From: Corynebacterium sp. TAE3-ERU16
GTDB taxonomy: Bacteria > Actinomycetota > Actinomycetes > Mycobacteriales > Mycobacteriaceae
NCBI RefSeq assembly: GCF_019209935.1
Contig: NZ_JAHUTN010000004.1
Location: 124,001-188,000, forward strand
DNA length: 64,000 bases
Direction of reading: 5' to 3'
The position numbers and the translations under genes were made by a program. Shown one piece after another: positions 46,435 to 54,872 of this stretch. A model generated the notes under the pieces. It had not been told where the DNA came from, made no database searches, and saw only the letters and a program-made list of their open reading frames with translations. How positions within the stretch are numbered: the stretch's first letter is position 1; each line of letters opens with the position of its first letter.

Positions 46435-47745
46435 ATGACCGAATCCAGCTCCACCCCGAACAACGACTCACGATGGCTTCCACTGGCCGAACTCGACCCC
46501 GCCGTCGAACAGGTCCTCCGCGACGAACTCGCACGTCAGCGGGACACCCTCGAGATGATCGCGTCCGAGAACTTCGTCCCGCGCGGTGTCCTGCAGGCAC
46601 AGGGCTCCGTCCTGACGAACAAGTACGCGGAAGGCTACCCCGGGCGCCGATACTACGGCGGCTGTGAGCACGTCGACGTCGTCGAGGACCTCGCCCGCGA
46701 CCGGGCCAAGGAGGTCTTCGGGGCGGAATTCGCGAACGTCCAGCCGCACTCCGGTGCCCAGGCGAACGCCGCCGTCCTCATGGCACTGGCCAACCCCGGC
46801 GACAAGATCATGGGTCTCTCACTGGCCCACGGTGGGCACCTCACCCACGGCATGAAGCTCAACTTCTCCGGCAAGCTTTACGAGGTCGCCGCCTACGGCG
46901 TCGAGGAGGACACGTTCCGCATCGACATGGACCGCGTCCGTGAGCAGGCGATCAAGGAGAAGCCGCAGGTCCTCATCGCCGGCTGGTCCGCCTACCCGCG
47001 CCACCAGGACTTCGCCGCGTTCCGGTCCATCGCTGATGAGGTCGGTGCGAAGCTCTGGGTCGACATGGCCCACTTCGCGGGTCTCGTCGCCGGTGGCGTG
47101 CACCCCTCCCCGGTCCCGCACGCCGATGTCGTGTCCACCACCGTCCACAAGACCCTGGGCGGCCCCCGTTCCGGCATGATCCTGGCGAAGCAGGAGTGGG
47201 CGAAGAAGCTCAACTCCTCCGTGTTCCCGGGTCAGCAGGGCGGACCGCTCATGCACGTCGTCGCCGCGAAGGCCGTCGCCATGAAGATCGCCGGCTCCGA
47301 GGAGTTCGCAGCCCGCCAGCAGCGCACCCTCGACGGTGCCCGCATCCTCGCTGAGCGCCTCACCGGCTCCGACTGCGCCGCCGCCGGCGTCGACGTCCTC
47401 ACCGGCGGCACCGACGTCCATCTCGTGCTCGCGGATCTCCGCAACAGCGAGCTCAACGGTCAGGAGGCCGAGGACCTGCTGCATCAGGTCGGCATCACCG
47501 TCAACCGCAACGCCGTGCCCTTCGACCCGCGCCCGCCGATGGTCACCTCCGGCCTGCGCATCGGTACCCCGGCGCTGGCCACCCGTGGCTTCGACGACGC
47601 CGCGTTCACCGAGGTCGCCGACATCATCGGCACCGCCCTGGCGAACGGAAAGAACGCCGATGTCGACGCGCTGCGTGCCCGCACGGCTAAGCTCGCCGAG
47701 TCCTACCCGCTGTACGAGGGCCTCGAAGAGTGGAAGATGCTCTGA
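46435..47745 (+). CDS. glyA: Serine hydroxymethyltransferase
   Basis: GlyA converts serine to glycine and loads one-carbon units onto tetrahydrofolate with PLP. The 436-residue protein shows [97 protein letters not shown] with the Schiff-base lysine K239, and the C-terminal [16 protein letters not shown]. Codon use is highly biased. ATG 46435 fits the usual N-terminus; the longer in-frame reading is not family-like. Confidence 0.97.
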   Translation: MTESSSTPNNDSRWLPLAELDPAVEQVLRDELARQRDTLEMIASENFVPRGVLQAQGSVLTNKYAEGYPGRRYYGGCEHVDVVEDLARDRAKEVFGAEFANVQPHSGAQANAAVLMALANPGDKIMGLSLAHGGHLTHGMKLNFSGKLYEVAAYGVEEDTFRIDMDRVREQAIKEKPQVLIAGWSAYPRHQDFAAFRSIADEVGAKLWVDMAHFAGLVAGGVHPSPVPHADVVSTTVHKTLGGPRSGMILAKQEWAKKLNSSVFPGQQGGPLMHVVAAKAVAMKIAGSEEFAARQQRTLDGARILAERLTGSDCAAAGVDVLTGGTDVHLVLADLRNSELNGQEAEDLLHQVGITVNRNAVPFDPRPPMVTSGLRIGTPALATRGFDDAAFTEVADIIGTALANGKNADVDALRARTAKLAESYPLYEGLEEWKML

Positions 47746-47790
47746 TCCCTCCCGTACCAGGGCCGGATGACCGATCCGACCCGTGACGTG

Positions 47791-47837
47791 GAAAACCGCC
47801 CGTCCCACCGTTCGCACCCGGTGGGACGGGCGGTTTC
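47791..47837. terminator. Bidirectional terminator between glyA and the hydrolase gene
   Basis: Perfect 18-bp arms (47793-47810 and 47819-47836) around an eight-base loop lie between convergent genes, with A and T runs on the outer ends, so both strands get a U tract. Confidence 0.85.
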
Positions 47838-47862
47838 GCGTCCGGCTGTTGTCCGGGCGGGA

Positions 47863-48660
47863 TCAGACCGCGGCGGTGAAGTGATCGGCGAGCAGCTGGT
47901 TGACCACGGCCGCCTGCTCCACATTGACGAGGTGGGCGGCCGGGCTCACGGACTCGAGACGGGCACCGGGGATCCCGTCAGCGAGGACACGCACCACGTC
48001 CGGTGGGGTGGAGGGGTCGTCAGCGGCGGAGATGACCAGCGTCGGGACGCTGATCTCACCCAGCCGGGGGCGGGAGTCGAACTCGGCAAGTGCCTCGCAG
48101 CACGCCGCGTAGCCCTCGTCCGGGCAGGCGGACACCATGGCCTCGTACTCCGCGAACGCCCCGGCCTCACCGAACGTCGGTGTGAACCAGTTGTGCGCGA
48201 CGGTGTCCGCCAGGGCCTTCGTCCCCTCCGCACGCACGGTGGCGGCCTTGTCGCGCCACGTCTGTTCCTCGCCGAACTTCGCCGCGGTGGACACCAGGGT
48301 CAGACTGGTCACCCGCTCGGGTGCGTCGAGCGCGATCTGCTGGGCGATCGCGCCGCCGAGGGAGAGGCCCACGATGTGGGCGCGCCGGACCCGCAGGTTG
48401 TCGAGGGTCCCCAGCACGTCCGCCGCGAGAGCCGGCATCGAGTAGGGCCCGTCCGGCACCGGGGAGGCGCCGTGGCCACGCAGGTCGACGGCGATCAACG
48501 GCCACTTCTCCGACAGCGGGCCGATCTGTTCCTCCCACATGGACCGGTCCGAGCCGAGGGATCCGATGAGGACCACGGGGATGGCGTCCGCGGTCTCCCC
48601 GGTGAGTTTCACGTCGAGGCGGACGGTGGATCGCCCGGAGTTCGTGGTGTTCTCGGTCAT
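47863..48660 (-). CDS. Alpha/beta hydrolase, 3-oxoadipate enol-lactonase (PcaD)-like
   Basis: The 265-residue alpha/beta hydrolase resembles PcaD: VVLIGSLGSDRSMWEEQIGPLSEKWPLIAVDLRGHGAS, nucleophile elbow GLSLGGAIAQ, and ISAADDPSTPPDVVRVLADGIPGARLESVSPAAHLVNVEQ, which carries the Asp and His of the triad. PcaD hydrolyses beta-ketoadipate enol-lactone in aromatic degradation, but no other pca gene is nearby, so the real substrate may differ. ATG 48660 is preceded by GGAAGG. Confidence 0.78.
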   Translation of the reverse strand: MTENTTNSGRSTVRLDVKLTGETADAIPVVLIGSLGSDRSMWEEQIGPLSEKWPLIAVDLRGHGASPVPDGPYSMPALAADVLGTLDNLRVRRAHIVGLSLGGAIAQQIALDAPERVTSLTLVSTAAKFGEEQTWRDKAATVRAEGTKALADTVAHNWFTPTFGEAGAFAEYEAMVSACPDEGYAACCEALAEFDSRPRLGEISVPTLVISAADDPSTPPDVVRVLADGIPGARLESVSPAAHLVNVEQAAVVNQLLADHFTAAV

Positions 48661-48773
48661 GGCGCAATCATCCTTCCGTTGCCGTCCCGGGAGCCGGGCG
48701 GCTGCGTCTCGTGGTGGTCCGAACACCGCCGAGTGTAGTGACGCCGGGTGCTCCCGGGGGGGAGGGGCGGACG

Positions 48774-48938
48774 TCAGTGGCGTCCGAACAACCGGGAGAG
48801 GAATCCGGTCGCGGGTTCATCGGCGTGCCCCGGACACCGCTCCGATTCCGGGACGTCGCGCATGACCTGGTCGACGTGCTGGCCGCATCCGGCCCAGGTT
48901 GTTTTTCCGCATTTGCGGCAGGTGACTGCTCTGCACAT
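48774..48938 (-). CDS. 54-residue zinc-ribbon-like protein
   Basis: This is a very short gene with a strong ribosome-binding site (GGAGG six bases before the ATG at 48938). The product begins MCRAVTCRKCGKTTWAGCG. It contains a CxxC pair plus further Cys and His (Cys 2, 7, 10, 18, 35 and two His), consistent with a zinc-binding ribbon, and ends in FLSRLFGRH. Similar tiny proteins occur in many actinobacteria. It is third in the minus-strand series reductase-rhodanese, CstR-like repressor, this gene. It may take part in sulfur or metal handling (inference from position). Confidence 0.8.
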   Translation of the reverse strand: MCRAVTCRKCGKTTWAGCGQHVDQVMRDVPESERCPGHADEPATGFLSRLFGRH

Positions 48939-48997
48939 TGTTTTCCTCCGTGTGGGGTTGGTTTGTCGTGGGGTGGTGGTTTGTCGGGTGGTGCGGC

Positions 48998-49270
48998 TCA
49001 GGCGAGCATGAGGAACAGCTTCTCCAGCTCCTCGGGGGTGAGATCACCGTCCTCCCGGGAGTCCTCGTCCCGGATGCAGCCCTTCATCGCCCCGGAGATG
49101 ATGGCGTACCCGGCCCGGTCCAGTGCGGAGCTCAGGGCCGCCAGCTGGGTGACGACGTCCCGGCACGGCGCACCGGATTCGGCCGCCTCGATGACTGCGT
49201 TCAGTTGTCCGCGGGCGCGGCGCAGCCGGTTGAGTATGCGTTTCTTGTCCTCGGGCTGGAATTCGGTCAT
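48998..49270 (-). CDS. CsoR/CstR-family repressor, persulfide-sensing type
   Basis: The 90-residue all-helical protein belongs to the DUF156 metal/sulfur-sensing repressors (KKRILNRLRRARGQLNAVI). In copper-sensing CsoR the ligands are Cys36, His61 and Cys65. Here Cys36 (GAPCRDV) and Cys65 (MKGCIRD) are present at exactly those positions, but residue 61 is alanine. Two cysteines without the histidine is the pattern of CstR, which senses persulfides. It lies 51 bases downstream of a CoA-disulfide reductase/rhodanese gene whose promoter carries a CsoR-type operator. ATG 49270 is used instead of a longer in-frame reading. Confidence 0.88.
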   Translation of the reverse strand: MTEFQPEDKKRILNRLRRARGQLNAVIEAAESGAPCRDVVTQLAALSSALDRAGYAIISGAMKGCIRDEDSREDGDLTPEELEKLFLMLA

Positions 49271-49321
49271 GGTGGTTCCCCCTCGTCGGGATGGCATCGG
49301 TGGGCGTGACTGTTTTACGGG

Positions 49322-51001
49322 TCAGTTCCGCCCGTGTTCGAGGACGGTGTCGGCACGGTGCCCCAGCCAGCCTTCGAGGGTGAGCATCCCTCCCGAGAGG
49401 GTCGCTGTGTCGAAGCCGTGCTGCGTCAGGAGCCGGTACGCGAGATAGGAGCGCACGCCGGAGGCGCACAGGATCCGCACGGGTCTTCCGTCCGCGGCGT
49501 CCCGGACCTCGTCGATGCGGTCGCGGAGTTCGGTGTGTGCGATGTTCAGCGCCCCGGGGATCCGCACGGCATCGACCTCGGCCACACCCCGGACGTCGAG
49601 GATCAGGCAGTCGCGCCGAACCTCGGGCAGGTCCCGCGGGTACCAGAGCCGTACCGTGCCGTCGGTGACGTTCGCGGCGATCATGCCGAGCATGTTCACG
49701 GGGTCCTTGGCCGCGCCGTAGGGCGGGGAGTACGCGAGATCGAGGTCGATGAGGTCGGCGGCGGTCATGCGGGCGCGCAGTGCGGTGGCGAGGACGTCGA
49801 TCCGCTTGTCGACGCCGTCCGCCCCGTACGCCTGTGCGCCGAGGAGGGTGCCGTCCTCCGCGTGGATGTGCGCGAGGAGATGGACCTGCGTCGCGCCCGG
49901 GAAGTAGCCGGCGTGCTGCAGGGGATGAAGGTGCACCGTGAAGTACGGTATCCCGGCCGCCTCGAGCGCCGAACGGTTGGCGCCGGTGATCGCGACGGTC
50001 GCCTCGCCGACCCGCACGATGGCGGTGCCCATGGGTTGTGGTGTACGGCGTGCGGTACCCGGACGGAGGATGTCGTCGGCGACCAGCCTGCCCGCGCGGT
50101 TCGCCGGACCGGCGAGAGCCACCGGACGTCGGGCCCCGGTGACGGGATCGGTGTCGGCGACGGCGTCACCGACGGCCCACACGTGGTCCAGGTTGGTGCG
50201 TCCGTGTTCGTCGACGATGATCGCCCCGCGCTCACAGGAGACCCCGGCTTTCTCGAACACGGTGGTGTCGGGGCGCACGCCGACCGACAGGACGATCAGG
50301 TCGGCGCTCAGCCGGGTGCCGTCGGAGAGGACCACGGTGTCCGCTTCGGCCCCGGTTTCTATCCGCTCCGCGGCGACCCCCGTCCGGACGGTGACGCCGG
50401 CGCGTTCGAGTTCCGCGGTCACCGGGCCGGCGATCTCCCGCTCCACCGGCGGGAGGATGTGGTCGGCGAGTTCCACCAGGTCCACCCGGAGCCCCGCCGA
50501 CGCCAGCGCCTCGGCGGCCTCGACCCCGATGAAACCGGCGCCGAGGACGACCGCGTTCCGGGCACCCGAGGTCACCCGTTCCCGCAGGTCCGTCGCATCG
50601 TCCACGGTGCGCAGCGTGGAGACCCTGGGGGAGTCGAGTCCCGGAACGGGCGGGAGGAAGGGTTTCGCACCGGGCGCGAGCACCAGTGCGTCGTAGGAGA
50701 TCCGGATGTTCCCGTCGGGCGTGTCGACGGAGAGGGTTCGGCTCGCGGCATCGAGGCCGACGACATCGTGGTGGACGCGGACGTCGATGTCGAGGGCGTC
50801 GCGCAGTGACTCCGGGGTCTGGACGAGCAGAGCACCCGGGTCGGTGATCTCCCCACCCACGTAGTAGGGGAGTGCGCAGTTGGCGAAGGACGGGTGGGAG
50901 CCGCGTTCGAGGACGATGATCTCGGCGGATTCGTCCAGGCGACGGGCGCGGGCGGCGCAGCTCATTCCGCCGGCGACACCCCCGACGATGACGAGTCTCA
51001 T
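49322..51001 (-). CDS. CoA-disulfide reductase/rhodanese fusion (CoADR-RHD)
   Basis: This FAD- and NAD(P)H-dependent enzyme reduces CoA disulfide and per- or polysulfides. The 559-residue protein has an N-terminal FAD motif VIVGGVAGGMSCAARARRL, the single redox cysteine C42 in PSFANCALPYYVGG, an NAD-binding GAGFIGVEAAEAL motif near residue 153, the FAD-binding WAVGDAV and a dimerisation domain. Its C-terminal rhodanese domain (about 455-550) has active-site C512 in ILCASGVRSYLAYR. Reductase-rhodanese fusions of this type are linked to sulfide/persulfide detoxification. It heads an operon with the CstR-like repressor, and a palindromic operator lies 43 bases upstream. Confidence 0.92.
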   Translation of the reverse strand: MRLVIVGGVAGGMSCAARARRLDESAEIIVLERGSHPSFANCALPYYVGGEITDPGALLVQTPESLRDALDIDVRVHHDVVGLDAASRTLSVDTPDGNIRISYDALVLAPGAKPFLPPVPGLDSPRVSTLRTVDDATDLRERVTSGARNAVVLGAGFIGVEAAEALASAGLRVDLVELADHILPPVEREIAGPVTAELERAGVTVRTGVAAERIETGAEADTVVLSDGTRLSADLIVLSVGVRPDTTVFEKAGVSCERGAIIVDEHGRTNLDHVWAVGDAVADTDPVTGARRPVALAGPANRAGRLVADDILRPGTARRTPQPMGTAIVRVGEATVAITGANRSALEAAGIPYFTVHLHPLQHAGYFPGATQVHLLAHIHAEDGTLLGAQAYGADGVDKRIDVLATALRARMTAADLIDLDLAYSPPYGAAKDPVNMLGMIAANVTDGTVRLWYPRDLPEVRRDCLILDVRGVAEVDAVRIPGALNIAHTELRDRIDEVRDAADGRPVRILCASGVRSYLAYRLLTQHGFDTATLSGGMLTLEGWLGHRADTVLEHGRN

Positions 51002-51043
51002 GGTGTGCTCCCGGTGGTCTCGGTGGTGGATGTCTCAGCACGG

Positions 51044-51069
51044 TGAATATACCCCCCGGGGTATATTCA
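51044..51069. promoter_or_regulatory. CsoR/CstR-type operator palindrome
   Basis: TGAATATACCCC and GGGGTATATTCA form perfect 12-bp arms separated by CC. The core ATACCCC-CC-GGGGTAT is the G-tract palindrome bound by CsoR-family repressors. It overlaps a TATATTC-like -10 on either strand and lies 43 bases before the reductase start, so it is the likely site of the CstR-like protein. Confidence 0.88.
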
Positions 51070-53582
51070 AGACAAGAGGCTGACCCCCGTACCGCTGCTG
51101 CGGGAACTGTCGGGGCATCGCGATGAAGTGTCCCGTTGAGTACCGTGGCGCGGGGGATCATCTCCCGCAGACCTGTCGGAGCCCGGCGGTGACAGAAATA
51201 TCCGTCACCACTGCATCGGTGTTGGGCTCCGCGCCGCGCCCTGATCCGACCGTCGTTTCCCGGGTCGGCCACCCCGATCCGGAACCCACGCCACCGGGGT
51301 CAACGCCGCCGAGAGGGATCCCGACCTTGATCGGATCACGGTCGGTGACACGGAACGGGTAGGTGAGAAGGACCCGACGACATCGAGGTTCCGCCTCGAG
51401 TGTTCGACACGGTGTCCTCGTCGGAGTTGATTTCCCGTACACCGGCACCCGTGGCTACCTCCACTCCGCGCGGTTGACCGGCCGCGGCCCGGGGGGGGGG
51501 ATGGCCGTGTGACGGAGGCTCGTCCCGGCATCGAGGTGTCTTCCGTCATCGGTCGGTCCGGTCATCCTCGACGCCCCGCACCACATCTTGCACGGAACGG
51601 GAGTTGAGGTCCCCGATGATGGGTCGGGTAGGGGGATGACTCCTCCGGCCCGCTGGCCGGGAATTCGGGACAGGGGACTGGAGGCGTATGACCCTGGCGT
51701 CGTTTCCCGCCCGTCGCGGGAGTCCCCGTCCTCACGGTCGGTGGACCTCTCTGACCACCGACACGCCGTGTCCCCCGACCACCGGCGCGACCTCGAGGTC
51801 CGGGGTCCGGTGCGGTGGTGTCCGGCGATGTCGCCGCGAATCCCGCACTGTGTACTGTCTCCCTGTTCTACCTGATCAACGACCTGACCGACCGTGTCCG
51901 GCAGGCGGTGCCGGCCGGTTGTCCCCTGGGGAGATGCCGGGCCAGTGCCCTGCGGGCCTTCCCGTCTCCGACCGCATCCGGGATTTGCCGCGTGCGTGTT
52001 TCCCGGTGCCTGTGGTGGTCGACAGTCTGAACAACCTTCCCCGGTGGCGGTGTCGGAGGTGCCGGCACCCGCCACGTCATCTCCCGTCGCCCCGGAAGTG
52101 GTGCCGTGCCATGCCAGTACATCTGCGGCACAGGCCCACAGCCCCGACCGTTCGACATCTCCTTCTGAGGCGCCGGCAGAAGATACGTTCAATCCCTCAC
52201 GTGGCGATCCACTGTCCAGACGGACCGCCTTTTCCGATCATCTCTGCTGGTGGACAGTCATTTTCTCTCAGCACCATCGACGACCGCTCTGATCCGCGTG
52301 CGGATCTCAGCTGGTCAGTTGTCGCAGGTGGTGTGGGGACCGGTGGTTCACGGCATCAGGGAGTGGTGTCTCCCACCACGGGGAACCGGTCGCTGATCCA
52401 GCTCCGTTGATGGAGGAAGAACCATCGGCGTGACACCGGTGGGAGGTAACCGTGTTCGGGCGTTCCGTGAAGCTCCCAGTGGTCCACGGGCTGCCGGGTG
52501 GAGCATTGCAGGCACCGCAACTTTCACCCCGACTCCACAAGGATCTTCGGCTACTTCCGTAGACGCTCTTCCGTCGAGTGCCGATGGAGCCGAAATTAGC
52601 TGGACGCCAGCAGGCTGTCGAGTTTCACCGGAACTTCCCGCCGGCGGATGACGGCATGTCGGATGTCCGCGACCACGTCGACCGGTGGTGTGTCGCAGTG
52701 CTGCGACCGACCGGTCCGGGCCGGAAGACCTCACTGGACATGCTCTGACCTTCCGGTTGGTCCAGAACCGTGCTCAGCTCGACCGCTGATACCCTCCTCG
52801 CTCGCCGGGTCGACGTCCTCTTCATCGGTAGTCGTGGAGGATGAGCGAATCCACTCCCGTGGACAGACACCTGTTGTGACGCCGTCGACGAGCTGAGGGG
52901 CCGCTGGTTTCTCCATCGCCCACTTTTTTCGCCCCGCGGAATTCTGGACTTACGTCCGGGTATCCGTTAGGCGCGTACGTGCGGGCCCCGGGGACCGGGC
53001 TACGGGTGGGCGGACGCGGCCACGAAAGTGGGGGAATACCCTGCCATCTCCCGTGTGCCCGTCCCCCGAAAGAGTGGAACCCCACGGCGAAGATCACATC
53101 TTAATGGGACACCCCACCGGGAGACACGAGGGCAGTCGACACCGTGACCGGCGTCGGCGGTGCAGTCCTCATCCCGTCAATGCCCGGATCCTCCGACCCT
53201 ACGGCGGGTATGGCCCACGCCGGGGTTTACTGCACATCCCCATGACATGGTGGTACCGGCGACCTTCGGACGGAACATATGGTTTCCCCGGGGAAATACC
53301 CGGGAAGTGGGACCCTGTAGCCTCTGTGCTCATCCCACAGGGCGAGGCATTCGGGCATCACCCGAATGCCGGAACGGTATGGCGACCTGTTCAGCGACAT
53401 CACGGATACTCTGAATGAGTGGAGTGACCTGAGAGCGTACCGAAAAAACAAGCCAGGACAGTGGATAAGGACCGTGCCGGAGATCGGCCACCTGTTTCTC
53501 GTGCGGTGCGGTCCCGACGTTTCTTCGTCGACCCACCGTGGGTTCTTCCCGCGGCTGCCCGCATCAGCTGCGGAACCGGATG
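51070..53582. other. 2.5-kb gene desert
   Basis: I find no supported protein gene, tRNA, rRNA or known riboswitch in this long interval. All open frames lack recognisable domains, plausible composition or a ribosome-binding site. It contains a ten-base G run (51491-51500), a 14-bp perfect palindrome TTTCCCCGGGGAAA (53283-53296) and a 10-bp hairpin (53346-53370). It may be decayed sequence or hold unrecognised RNA. Confidence 0.6.
53346..53370. repeat. Perfect 10-bp inverted repeat in the gene desert
   Basis: GGCATTCGGG and CCCGAATGCC are separated by CATCA. No U tract follows, so it is not an obvious terminator; it could be an RNA hairpin or a protein-binding site. Confidence 0.6.
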
Positions 53583-53990
53583 CTAACCCTCGTCCGGAAT
53601 TCCCTCGTCCGCGGTGGTGGCTTCGCGGGCGGCTGCGGCAGCACGCTCCTCGGCGAGTGTGGTCCTGGCCTTTCGCAGCCACTCCGGCTGATCGGCGAGA
53701 AGGTCCTTGATCTCCGCGGTGGTCAGTGGCCGATCCATGTCGTTACGTTTGAGTGCGGCAACTGTGATCCCCAGCTTCCGGGCGACCTCCGGGCGGGGAT
53801 GGGGGCCGGTGGCCCGGAGATCCGTCAACCACTGCGGGGGATTGTGCTGCAGTTCAGAGAACTCCGCGTGGGTCAGCGCGTTGCGCTGGAACTCCTCAGG
53901 TGCCGCAGGCAGGTAGATGCCCAGCTTCTTGGCGGCGGTGAGCGGTTTCATCGCGGTGCTCGACGGAGGGCGTACTTCAGAGTCTGTCAT
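53583..53990 (-). CDS. DUF5997 family protein
   Basis: The 135-residue soluble protein matches an actinobacterial family of unknown function by its pattern KPLTAAKKLGIYLPAAPEEFQRNALTHAEFSELQHNPPQWLTDLRATGPHPRPEVARKLGITVAALKR...PLTTAEIKDLL, with helices suggestive of DNA or protein binding. The C-terminal 25 residues are Ala/Glu-rich. It is divergent from a LysR-substrate-domain protein, a pairing I recall in other actinobacteria. On the minus strand TACCGT ends six bases before the ATG, so a leaderless start is likely. Confidence 0.82.
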   Translation of the reverse strand: MTDSEVRPPSSTAMKPLTAAKKLGIYLPAAPEEFQRNALTHAEFSELQHNPPQWLTDLRATGPHPRPEVARKLGITVAALKRNDMDRPLTTAEIKDLLADQPEWLRKARTTLAEERAAAAAREATTADEGIPDEG

Positions 53991-53996
53991 TGTCCC

Positions 53997-54006
53997 ACGG
54001 TAACAT
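53997..54006. promoter_or_regulatory. Overlapping divergent -10 elements
   Basis: TACCGT on the minus strand (53997-54002) serves the DUF5997 gene and TAACAT on the plus strand (54001-54006) serves the LysR-like gene. They share two base pairs, so polymerase probably cannot use both at once. Confidence 0.6.
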
Positions 54007-54013
54007 TCCGTGC

Positions 54014-54724
54014 ATGAATCCCCGTAGCCCCGAGCGTGCTCTGTCCATCAGTTTCGTCACGGGTACGGCACCCGGGAAGTGGTTCGACCGGTTCGCGGAA
54101 CGGACCGGCCACCGGGAACCGGTGACCGGGGAAAGTCACGATCCGATGGCGGAGCTCATCGGTGGTCGGGTGGATCTGGCGCTCGTCCGGTTACCGGATC
54201 CCCGGATAGATGACACCCACCACCTCGTGCGTCTCTACGAGGAGGAACCCGGTATCGCGGTCCCCAAGGACAGTGAACTCACCCTGCTGGACACGCTCGG
54301 CAGGGATGAGATCTCGGATCAGACGGTTTTCCACGTCCCGGATGCCGACGGAATCGTCGACGTCCGGGCGGTGGGGGAGGCGGTGGACGTCGTAGCGACA
54401 GGTGTCGGTGTGGTCCTCGCTCCGCGGCCACTGCTGAGGCGGCTGGGCTCCCGACGTACCGAGAACCGCGGTTACCGCGACGGATGTCCGACGACGATCG
54501 CTCTGGTGTGGCGGGTGGTCGATGACTGCGACGCGATCCAGGATTTCGTGGGCATCGCGAGGGGCAGGACAGGGGCCAGCTCCAGAACCACTCAACCGAA
54601 GCGGACCGCGTCGGAGAAGGCTTCCGCGAAGAAGGCGCGCCGGACAGCTGCGGGGGAGAAGTTCCGCAGCAAGGCGTCCGGCCGTGGAGCGGGAAGATCC
54701 TCGCGTGGACAGAGGCGGAAGTGA
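54014..54724 (+). CDS. LysR substrate-binding domain protein without HTH
   Basis: The 236-residue protein resembles the ligand-binding domain of LysR regulators (LSISFVTGTAPGKWFDRFAERTG, LIGGRVDLALVRLPDP, LVRLYEEEPGIAVPKDSEL, VDVVATGVGVVLAPRPLLRRL). It lacks the N-terminal helix-turn-helix. Instead it has a Lys/Arg/Ser-rich tail (about residues 180-236) that could contact nucleic acid or another protein. ATG 54014 is seven bases after a -10 hexamer, so the message is likely leaderless. A rare TTA codon lies at 54191. It pairs divergently with DUF5997; the two may work together (inference). Confidence 0.82.
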   Translation: MNPRSPERALSISFVTGTAPGKWFDRFAERTGHREPVTGESHDPMAELIGGRVDLALVRLPDPRIDDTHHLVRLYEEEPGIAVPKDSELTLLDTLGRDEISDQTVFHVPDADGIVDVRAVGEAVDVVATGVGVVLAPRPLLRRLGSRRTENRGYRDGCPTTIALVWRVVDDCDAIQDFVGIARGRTGASSRTTQPKRTASEKASAKKARRTAAGEKFRSKASGRGAGRSSRGQRRK

Positions 54725-54850
54725 GGATGTCACCTGGGTGTCCGAACCTGAGGAGGTGGGATCGCATACGGTAGGCGGTGGTGGTCCTGGTGTATCAGGA
54801 TTGGCATCCTCTCATGGGTGTCATAGTATGTAGTTGTACTGTCCATCCCA

Positions 54851-54862
54851 TATGCTTAGGAT
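54851..54862 (+). promoter_or_regulatory. Putative promoter of the repeat lipoprotein gene
   Basis: TATGCT (54851-54856) and TAGGAT (54857-54862) are adjacent -10 candidates in an AT-rich stretch 10-16 bases before the ATG at 54873. Either gives a leader of ten bases or fewer. Confidence 0.45.
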
Positions 54863-54872
54863 TTGATTTTAA

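Noticed and set aside
51491..51500. G10 run as a phase-variation tract (also a G9 run at 14760-14768)
   Set aside because: Neither run lies in or directly before a supported gene. They may also be sequencing-sensitive sites.
51455..52410. Overlapping open frames of about 240 codons on both strands in the gene desert
   Set aside because: Translations are Pro/Arg/Ser-rich without hydrophobic core or family pattern; none has a convincing start.
53227..53682. A 151-codon minus-strand open frame overlapping the end of the DUF5997 gene
   Set aside because: It starts within DUF5997 coding sequence in another frame and lacks a ribosome-binding site.
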